Positions 1-5,548 of a stretch of 5,548 nt of DNA are shown here, piece by piece. The stretch is from Candidatus Altimarinota bacterium (lineage in GTDB: Bacteria; Patescibacteriota; Gracilibacteria; Absconditabacterales; Absconditicoccaceae). The stretch's first letter is position 1. Each line of letters begins with the position of its first letter. The notes beneath the pieces were generated by a model. That model saw only the letters and a list, made by a program, of their open reading frames with translations, was not told the DNA's origin and did not search any database. The stretch is from the NCBI GenBank assembly GCA_015489035.1, contig WFMP01000179.1, positions 1 through 5,548 of the forward strand, read 5' to 3'. A program made the translations under genes and the position numbers.

Positions 1-23
1 CGTCAGATGTGTATAAGAGACAG
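1..23 (+). other. Residual Nextera (Tn5) sequencing adapter
   Basis: Bases 5-23 are the 19-bp Tn5 mosaic end used in Nextera libraries (AGATGTGTATAAGAGACAG). The four preceding bases, CGTC, match the 3' end of the read-1 tail of that adapter. This is library sequence left on the end of the contig, not part of the organism. Genomic sequence starts at 24, so base 23 should not be used in the codon of the truncated methylase gene. Confidence 0.97.
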
Positions 24-199
24 CTTTTTCAACCTACCCATTTAATAAAAGGTTTTGCTTTTATCATTTTAATATTTTCCTCAAAAAAAACTTCTGCTTC
101 TTGTTCAGAAGAAAAATTCATATGTTCCCACCAAGATTTAACTAAAAAAATAGTTAAGTTAAATTTTAAAGCAAAATTATTTAAAATTTGAGTAGTCAT
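24..199 (-). CDS. D12-class DNA adenine N6-methyltransferase, N-terminal fragment
   Basis: This is the start of a gene that runs off the contig edge. Fifty-eight codons are present and end in KPFIKWVGGK (residues 49-58). That matches the first motif of Dam/D12-class adenine methylases (usual form KPFLKWAGGK), which forms part of the S-adenosylmethionine site. The second glycine of GGK is a TGA codon (29-31), so the motif exists only under UGA=Gly. The family methylates adenine N6 in a short DNA target; whether this one is a restriction partner, a phage enzyme or a solitary regulator cannot be told. I chose ATG 199 because an extended -10 sits 5 nt upstream and the frame stays open. It gives about 45 residues before the motif, which is long for the family. 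ATG 121 and ATG 67 are alternatives; ATG 67 has a GAGGA sequence 10 nt upstream and would give the usual short N-terminus. The family call rests on one motif. Confidence 0.72.
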
Positions 200-204
200 A
201 AAAA

Positions 205-213
205 ATTATAACA
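205..213 (-). promoter_or_regulatory. Extended -10 promoter of the methylase gene, probably leaderless
   Basis: On the minus strand TGTTATAAT (213 to 205) is a perfect extended -10 (TGnTATAAT). It ends exactly 5 nt before ATG 199, so transcription would begin at or next to the start codon. No good -35 is visible, as is common for extended -10 promoters. No ribosome binding site could fit between the box and this ATG. In such AT-rich DNA a chance match is possible, but the same TATAAT-5 nt-ATG spacing recurs at 2892. Confidence 0.5.
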
Positions 214-235
214 TAAATAAATCTACCATCATACT

Positions 236-263
236 AAAAAAACAAAGCTAGATTTCAATCTAA
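236..263 (-). terminator. Intrinsic terminator of the exonuclease/DinG-like gene
   Basis: On the minus strand TTAGAT (263-258) pairs with ATCTAG (253-248), with one T-G wobble, around a TGAA tetraloop. CTTTG follows and then seven consecutive T (242-236). The stop codon TAG (262-260) forms part of the 5' arm. The stem is short and AT-rich, but the position directly at the gene end and the T-run support termination. It also separates this gene from the methylase gene, which has its own -10 box 23 nt further on. Confidence 0.65.
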
Positions 264-2323
264 TTCAAATAAAAAGATAAATCATCTACTATAAAGTTTC
301 TAAATTTTCATCCAATAGACAACAAATGTATTTCATTATATTTTACATGTTTTGCCTTGTTTGCAAGCAAGAATTCAGGTCATCAAATAGTTATTTTAAC
401 TCACTTTTTCTTTTGTAAATAATACAACAATTTTCACTGTCCTCAAGTAATATTTTCAGCATAAATATTAGCTTCTAAGTTATATTCCTTTGTTAAATTA
501 TAAATTAATTTAAACAAGCTGTTTGAGAATGCTTTATTATTTGAGACTAAAAATATACTTTCTTTAGCTTCGATTTTGTTTTTAATATCTTCTACTAATT
601 TCTTAAAATCAACTTGCTCTTTATAATCCACAAATTTTGTAATTTTATCTTGAACTTTTATTTCGTCTGATAATTTTATATAATTATTTTTTTCCATAAC
701 TGTAAAATTGTAATACTTCAAACCCCCCATAAAATCATTGAAAGTATTTATATCTACATTTTCCATCATAGGATTAAAAATATATTTTAGCTGTGCATTT
801 TGTCAAAACAATTTTTGGTCTATCATACAATAATTTTCTGCACATTCTCTGAAAATATTCCAATATCTAGTAATTTCTACTTCATTTAAAGCCTCAAGTT
901 TGTTTGTGATATCCTGAAAACTTTCTTTAAGTTCAAAAAATCAAGCTGAATTATTTTCAAATAAATTTACCATTTCCAACTTATTCTTTGTTCATTTAAA
1001 AAGTGGTAATAACTTCACTGATAAAGTACCAAAAAATGTAGCTATCTCATCTATTAATTTCTCTAAATTTTGACTATTTTTTGTAAAACTTTCTCTATAA
1101 AGAATAACATCCAATTTATTCATCAATTCGTAAAAATCAAATCATCTATTTATAACCTTTCACAAACTATTCATCCAATAATGCCAATCAAACATAATTA
1201 CAGTATAATCTTTAATTTCTTCTTTTCATTTTTCTTTTATAAAATTAAACAAATCATAATGAGTTGCAAGAATAATATTTGCCGAAATAGTTCTATTTTT
1301 TCATGATAAAAATTTATTTACTTTATACTCAGAAAAATTAGAAATATCAAAAATGGAAATATCTTCAGAATAATGAGAAAATGACTTCAAAATATAGTTT
1401 GCCTCAAACTCTTCAAGTTTTTCTTTAGTTAAAAGTTGTTTTTCATTTTCAAGATTTGTAGTGCTTCACAAATTTAAAGTAGAAAACTGAACATACTTTT
1501 CTCTCAAAATATTTTTTGCTATATTTTGTCTAGCATTTGAACTAAAAGCAAAAATTACCTTATTTTGTCAATTTAAAGCAAGATTGAAAGCACTTTCAAA
1601 ATCTATTCAATTTACATTAAAAACAGTTTTATTCTCAAACTGAGAAATATCAAGATTATCAGATTTAACTTTTTTAGTTTTTGGGATAGATAATCATTTT
1701 TTAGGAATAGAAAAAATATTTTTATTTACAGGCTTTAATTCTAAAATTTTAGTAAAAATGCTGTCAGATTTTAAAAGCAAATCAGCTAAAAATTGATATT
1801 TTTTCACCAATTTATCAACTTTTTTTACTATAAGTTTAAATAATTCTATACTCATAAAACTATCAGCTAAAGCATCATGAGACTGCCCTTTAAATCAATA
1901 TTTATCAGAGAGAATTTCCAATGCATAAGATGGTTCAAAATGCAAAAGTAATCTTGAATAAGTATAAGTATCAAACTCAATAAGATATGGAAATTCTCAC
2001 AAATATCTTTTCATAAATTTTATATCAAATTGAATATTATGACCTATCAAAACACTATCTTCATCAAAAAAATCTACTAACTCTTTTTTTATTTCTTCAA
2101 AAGTAGGAGCATCTTTGAGTTTCTCTAATTTTATTCAAGTTGTAAATTCAACTATTTCAGTTAAATCTGCTAAATTATCAGGTTTTATGTAAGAACTAAA
2201 CTGGTTAATTACTTCAAATTTTTTATTAAATTTTATAATTCATATTTGTATTGGTTCATCTTTTTCAGTATCTAATCAAGTTGTTTCAAAATCAAATGCA
2301 ATATAACTTAAATCTTTTAACAT
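260..2323 (-). CDS. DEDDh 3'-5' exonuclease fused to a degenerate DinG-like helicase region
   Basis: 687 aa when about 22 in-frame TGA codons are read as Gly. Residues 1-170 form a DnaQ-type DEDDh exonuclease with all catalytic residues: D11 and E13 in FDFETTG, D100 in GHNIQFD, and H149 and D154 in HDALAD. The rest follows the order of a DinG/XPD-type helicase but is eroded. Residues 232-252 sit where the Walker A loop should be and have no GxGKT. SANIILATHYDLF (347-359) resembles the ADIVITNH segment. The DEAH box position reads FDWH (378-381). IFLVSNN, then GGQGKLLYYL (626-635) and ITIGGPEFLL (644-653), parallel helicase domain 2, but the protein stops after FIVDDLSFYLN, before any motif VI. 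Bacterial exonuclease-DinG fusions are usually about 900 aa. I infer an active nuclease with a helicase half that can no longer hydrolyse ATP. The start is ATG 2323; an upstream in-frame TAA lies at 2335-2333. No Shine-Dalgarno is visible. The exonuclease call is firm; the DinG ancestry is a reading of patterns. Confidence 0.85.
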
Positions 2324-2351
2324 TCACAATATTTATGTTTTAAATACAGTG

Positions 2352-2379
2352 TTTATAACAATTTTAATATTTAAAACAA
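2352..2379 (-). promoter_or_regulatory. Possible promoter of the exonuclease/DinG-like gene
   Basis: TTGTTT (2379-2374) and TATAAA (2357-2352) are separated by 16 nt on the minus strand. This would start transcription near 2345 and give a leader of roughly 20 nt. A competing perfect TATAAT lies at 2404-2399 but lacks a good -35. The 119-bp gap (2324-2442) between the IMPACT and exonuclease genes holds nothing else I can name. Both candidates are within what chance could produce in such AT-rich DNA. Confidence 0.3.
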
Positions 2380-2424
2380 TGAAAAAAAAATTAAAGGTAT
2401 TATAAAACAAATTCAACATAACAT

Positions 2425-2441
2425 AAAAAAAACACAAGTTT
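2425..2441 (-). terminator. Weak candidate terminator after the IMPACT-family gene
   Basis: Directly after the tandem stops TAA TAA (2445-2440), AAAC and GTTT form a 4-bp stem around TTGT. The 3' arm runs straight into a tract of eight T (2432-2425). The stem is very short, so this is at best a weak terminator. The T-tract right after the gene is the main argument. Confidence 0.25.
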
Positions 2442-2442
2442 A

Positions 2443-2886
2443 TTACTCTTTTAATTTACTAATAATTATTTTTGTCCCATCCAAAAGATGTTTAAATCTA
2501 TCATTATTCAAATGAACTCCACCATAATATCTCGTAATAACTATCATAGAATTTACAATTTTTTCTTGTTTCATCACTGTAAGAATACAATTTCATCATC
2601 ATAATTCTCCATCATCATTTTTTCAGTCCAAAATACTCCCGTCCGGCAACTTTATTCTGTAAGCATAAGTATTATGTGTAGCTTTTTTATAAAATTTATA
2701 TTTTTGTAGTTCTTTAAACCTCTCTTTTACCTGTTTAATATCTGTAATTTTAAAAAAAGTAGCAGAATATTTACTTCCTCTATCTTCGATAATATTTTTC
2801 AAAAACAAACTGTCTTGATTAGCTTCGAAATCATCTTCAAATCAAAATAATGTTTGTTTTTCTTCTGTTTTGTATCTTTTGTTCAT
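2443..2886 (-). CDS. IMPACT/UPF0029 (YigZ-related) single-domain protein
   Basis: 147 aa with five in-frame TGA read as Gly. Residues about 35-142 form an Impact_N (UPF0029) domain. Visible motifs are GSKYSA (37-42), ATHNTYAYRI (69-78), NDDGE (90-94), ITRYYGGVHL (117-126) and DRFKH (129-133). Residues 1-30 are acidic, polar and unmatched. Bacterial YigZ/YvyE proteins are about 200 aa with a second ferredoxin-like domain (DUF1949); that domain is absent here. The YYGGVHLxxDRFKH stretch resembles eukaryotic IMPACT (YGGxxLGPDRFKH) more than YigZ (FGGIKLGAGGL). Eukaryotic IMPACT/YIH1 regulates the kinase GCN2 through GCN1; the bacterial role is unsettled, with links to translation proposed, so no function is assigned. 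ATG 2886 is the only reasonable start: an in-frame TAA lies 9 nt upstream. It begins 46 nt after gyrA, beyond the gyrA terminator, so it probably has its own promoter. Confidence 0.85.
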
Positions 2887-2891
2887 ATTCC

Positions 2892-2897
2892 ATTATA
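2892..2897 (-). promoter_or_regulatory. -10 box of the IMPACT-family gene, probably leaderless
   Basis: A perfect TATAAT (2897-2892, minus strand) ends exactly 5 nt before ATG 2886, so the predicted transcription start coincides with the start codon. The expected -35 position falls inside the gyrA terminator hairpin and shows no consensus. There is no extended -10 TG. The spacing is identical to that at the methylase gene. Confidence 0.45.
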
Positions 2898-2903
2898 ATT
2901 CTT

Positions 2904-2934
2904 AAAAAAAGACTAAGCCCTTTTAGCTTAATCT
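2904..2934 (-). terminator. Intrinsic terminator of gyrA
   Basis: On the minus strand AGATTAAGC (2934-2926) pairs over nine positions with GCTTAGTCT (2918-2910), including one T-G wobble. The loop is TAAAAGG and is followed by six more T (2909-2904). The first two stem bases are the last two bases of the gyrA stop codon TAG (2935-2933). This is the clearest terminator in the window. It ends only 17 nt before the next ATG. Confidence 0.85.
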
Positions 2935-5320
2935 AAATTAGTATCCTCTTAATCTTTCATCATACTACTTTTTTCATTTTTTTGTTTGTAGCAAGAAGTG
3001 GAACTTTATCCACATCAAATGTTCTTATTTGACCATCTGCAAGTAAAATCTTAATATCTCACTCATCTAAATTTAATCATCAAATTATATTTTCTCACTT
3101 TTCCAACAAAGTATAGATAAATCCAGCTTTTCATCTACCTTTTCTTCTAATTTTCAAATCTTCTGTAAGTATTGCTTTTGCATTTCATTTATCAGAAAAC
3201 ATTGCAAGATACAGATTTTTGTGATAATTAAACATATCTACTATTTCATCACCATCTTCAAGCATCATAGCTGTTATTCAACCAGATAATCTACCCATAG
3301 ATCTTACTTCATTTGAATTATATATTGTTCATAATCAATTTTTTGTAATCAATCCAATATAATCTCATTCATTTACAGAAATTACTTTCATAACTTTTTC
3401 TCAAGGTTGTAATTTCATTACATTTCATCACCTTCTCATTTTAAATAATATTTCTTTATCTATCTTTTTTATAGTATTTTTATTTGTAACTATCAATAAA
3501 TATTGTTTTATTTCATCTGTAATTTCCAAAAATACTATTTTATCTTTCACTCCTAAATCTTTCCAAGATACAGCAGGTCATTTAACATTTGTAGAAGGTA
3601 AATCCTTAATTCTTGGATTTATAAAATCTCAATTTTCAGTTACTACAAATATTTTATTTTGGTTATTTGTATTATAAACTTTGTAAGTATCAGTTGGTAA
3701 AGATGTTATTCTTGTTTGATAAACAACTTTTACATTATCATCTACACTTCTCCAAAGTAAAACATCTTCTTTCAAGAAATCTTCATTTTTTTTCAAATCT
3801 CTCATAGCTTTATCAAGATTATAAACTGACAAATCTTCAGATAATTCAGTTTTTCTATCATCACCATATTCAGATTTAATATATTCTAATTCATCTATAA
3901 CCACTATATTTAATTTTTCTTTGTCTGTAACAAGACCTGTTAAATAATCAATATCAAGTTTTTTATCATCTATTTCATTTAAAATTTTCTCAATTTCTAA
4001 TCAAACTAATGTTTGTAATCTCAACATAAGAATATATTCAGCTTGTTGTTCAGAAAATTCAAATTGCTTCATAAGTCATTGCTTAGCATCTTCTCTAGTT
4101 TTACTTCATCTAATCAAAGCAATTACTTCATCTATGATATCAATAGCTTTTTGTAATCATTCAAGAATATGTAATCTTGCTTTTGCTTTATTCAAAAGAT
4201 ACATACTTCTTCTATAAACTACAGTTTGTCTAAAAGTTATAAATTCTTGTAAAATAGCTTTTATTCAAAGTAAGTTTGGTTGCATACCATTTTCTATCAA
4301 AACAATATTATTTACTGGGAAAGTAGTTTGTAAATCTGTAAGCTTAAATAATTTGATAAGCATAGCTTGTGGATCTACTCAAGGTTTTAATTCTATAGAA
4401 ATTCTAATTTTTCATTTATTTGATTCATCTATAATATTTTTTGCTCATTGAAATTTTCACTCACCTGCTAATTCTCAAATTCTTCATACCAAAGTTGACT
4501 TATTTACTTGATATGGTAATTGATCTATAATAATTTTATTTCAATTGTCATTTTCTATATGAACTTTTCATCTAACAGTAATTGATCCTCTTCAAGTTCT
4601 ATATATTTCATTAATTTTTTGTTTATCAAAAATCATTCAACCTGTAGGAAAATCTGGTCAAGAAATATGCTCCATTATCTCTTCATGAGTAATGTCTGCA
4701 TTTTTAACACAAGCAATAAGTGCATTTATAATTTCAGTTAAATTATGAGGTGGCATATTTGTAGCCATTCACACTGCAATACCCATAGTACCATTACAAA
4801 GTAAGGCAGGTACTTTTGTAGGTAAAAACATTGGTTCTTTTCTAGAACTATCATAATTATCAGCCCAATCAACTGTATCTTTTTCTAAATCTTGTAACAC
4901 TTCTTCAGCTATTTTTGTAAGTCTTGCTTCTGTATATCTCATGGCAGCAGCAGAATCTCCATCTATAGAACCAAAATTACCTTGACCATCAACTAATGGA
5001 TATCTTAAAGAAAAATCTTGAGCCATTCTTACCATAGCTTCATAAACTGAACTATCACCATGTGGATGATATTTTCAAAGAACTTCTCACACTACAGCAG
5101 CTGATTTTTTATATTTAGCATTATGATTTAATTTTATATCATACATAGCATACAAAATTCTTCTTTGAACTGGTTTCATACCATCTCTTACATCAGGCAA
5201 AGCTCTTGAAACTATCACAGACATTGCATAATCAATATATGATTGTTTCATATCTTCTTCAATATCTTGATGTACTATATTTTCATTTTCCTGACCGTAT
5301 TGCTTTTTAATTTCAGACAT
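2933..5320 (-). CDS. gyrA: DNA gyrase subunit A
   Basis: GyrA is the DNA-breaking and rejoining subunit of gyrase (A2B2), which supercoils DNA using ATP bound by GyrB. The protein is 795 aa with about 36 in-frame TGA as Gly; usual lengths are about 800-890. The breakage domain contains SYIDYAMSVIVSRALPDVRDG (about 28-48), KYHPHGDSSVYEAM (83-96) and AAAMRYTEAR (124-133), with catalytic Tyr129 and Arg128. PTKVPALLCNGTMGIAVGMAT and PPHNL follow, then the coiled-coil region ending in YGDDRKTEL (485-493). Residues about 500-795 form the repeat-bladed C-terminal domain, including SMGRLSGGITAMML (674-687). The quinolone positions equivalent to E. coli S83 and D87 are S90 and E94, as in many susceptible Gram-positives. 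There is no canonical GyrA box (QRRGGKG); only RRGGN (629-633) and RRKGRGK (725-731) are seen. KPVQRR also has the Gln seen in ParC, so a topoisomerase IV subunit is possible but less likely. The start is ATG 5320; no Shine-Dalgarno is visible. gyrB is not in view. Confidence 0.92.
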
Positions 5321-5351
5321 TTAAAACAAAAAAAATATAAAAATTTAACTT

Positions 5352-5379
5352 AATATAAAGAAAAAAAGTAGTTTTTCAA
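5352..5379 (-). promoter_or_regulatory. gyrA: Probable gyrA promoter
   Basis: TTGAAA (5379-5374) and TATATT (5357-5352) are 16 nt apart on the minus strand. The start site would be near 5345, about 25 nt before ATG 5320. The -35 lies in CTTGAAAA, which is repeated 27 nt further upstream (5407-5400) and might be an operator half or a duplicated -35. A second TATATT at 5339-5334 is an alternative -10 that would leave a leader of only a few nt. The leader has no purine-rich ribosome binding site. Confidence 0.45.
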
Positions 5380-5439
5380 GAAAGGATAAATTGAAGTAAT
5401 TTTCAAGTAAAGTAATCAAAAAAATATTTAAGAAATTTT

Positions 5440-5481
5440 ATTTGGCTTTAATTAATAATAATTTTAAATATAAAGGCAAAT
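5440..5481. repeat. Imperfect inverted repeat upstream of gyrA
   Basis: ATTTGGCTTTA (5440-5450) and TAAAGGCAAAT (5471-5481) are complementary at 10 of 11 positions, with a single central G-G mismatch, around a 20-nt AT-only spacer. The arms contain nearly all the G and C of the surrounding sequence, which makes the match less likely to be an AT-bias artefact. It could be a regulator site or the weak terminator of a gene beyond the window. No T-run follows it directly, so I do not call it a terminator. Confidence 0.4.
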
Positions 5482-5548
5482 AATATCCGAAATTCAAAAT
5501 ATTTTATTAAATAAAAATTAGTAAATATGAAAAAATATTTTAAAACTA

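Larger units (their letters stand above)
5321..5548. other. Non-coding region upstream of gyrA
   Basis: This stretch of 228 bp is extremely AT-rich and has no convincing coding frame on either strand, even with UGA read as Gly. It contains the candidate gyrA promoter, two copies of TTTTCAAG (5373-5380 and 5400-5407), an imperfect inverted repeat (5440-5481) and two copies of the AT palindrome AAAATATTTT (5496-5505, 5532-5541). A plus-strand ATG at 5527 could open a divergent gene that leaves the window, but seven codons are too few to judge. No DnaA box or RNA gene was seen. Confidence 0.6.

Noticed and set aside
9..191. Plus-strand open frame of 60 codons
   Set aside because: It starts inside the sequencing adapter and lies antisense to the methylase frame, which carries a recognisable family motif.
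443..769. Separate small minus-strand gene of 108 codons
   Set aside because: It is a fragment between two TGA codons of the 687-aa exonuclease/DinG-like protein and disappears as a unit when UGA is read as Gly.
1070..1306. Plus-strand open frame of 78 codons
   Set aside because: It is antisense to the DinG-like gene, has low-complexity composition and no recognisable motif.
2933..5320. gyrA as a pseudogene or a set of frameshifted fragments
   Set aside because: All interruptions are TGA in a single frame at conserved glycines; there is no frameshift and no TAA or TAG before the terminator.
260..5320. UGA read as tryptophan (Mycoplasma-type code 4)
   Set aside because: TGA sites align with invariant glycines (VGEVLGKYHPHG, KWVGGK), and a Trp reading would give runs such as three consecutive Trp in the IMPACT domain.
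5380..5395. DnaA box near gyrA as a sign of the replication origin
   Set aside because: Only a TTTATCC-like fragment is present; no TTATNCACA match or cluster is visible.
5496..5541. Two AAAATATTTT palindromes as a repeat or attachment site
   Set aside because: They consist only of A and T in a nearly pure AT background, so chance explains them.
5527..5548. Start of a divergent plus-strand gene (ATG AAA AAA TAT TTT)
   Set aside because: Only seven codons are available, with no TATAAT at a fixed distance and no ribosome binding site; in such AT-rich DNA an open stub is uninformative.

Overview
The window is a very AT-rich bacterial contig end. All of its recognisable genes lie on the minus strand, and they read properly only if UGA is translated as glycine (NCBI table 25). 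The tree of life has two closely related groups known for this code, Absconditabacteria (SR1) and Gracilibacteria (BD1-5), both in the Patescibacteria/CPR. Under the standard code every gene here breaks into short fragments. With UGA=Gly they become intact proteins, and the recoded glycines fall at invariant family positions (for example VVGEVLGKYHPHGD in GyrA and KWVGGK in the adenine methylase). All arginines are AGA/AGG, no CGN codon was found, and CpG is almost absent.

Layout in minus-strand transcription order, from right to left. Positions 5321-5548 are non-coding and hold a probable gyrA promoter and an imperfect inverted repeat. Positions 5320-2933 encode DNA gyrase subunit A (795 aa), ending in a strong intrinsic terminator that overlaps its stop codon. 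Positions 2886-2443 encode a 147-aa single-domain IMPACT/UPF0029 protein whose motifs look more like eukaryotic IMPACT than like bacterial YigZ. Positions 2323-260 encode a 687-aa protein with an intact DEDDh 3'-5' exonuclease domain followed by what appears to be a decayed DinG-type helicase region, ending in a second terminator. Positions 199-24 hold the first 58 codons of a D12-class DNA adenine methyltransferase, cut off by the contig edge. Positions 1-23 are residual Nextera transposase adapter, not genome.

The genes look like separate short transcription units, not one operon. Terminators follow gyrA and the exonuclease gene, and a perfect TATAAT lies exactly 5 nt before the ATG of both the IMPACT and the methylase genes, as expected for leaderless mRNAs. 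No convincing Shine-Dalgarno sequence precedes the full-length genes. The shared theme is DNA topology, nucleolytic processing and modification plus one presumed translation-associated protein, but no joint pathway can be shown from this window. No tRNA, rRNA, CRISPR array, insertion sequence or phage gene was seen.
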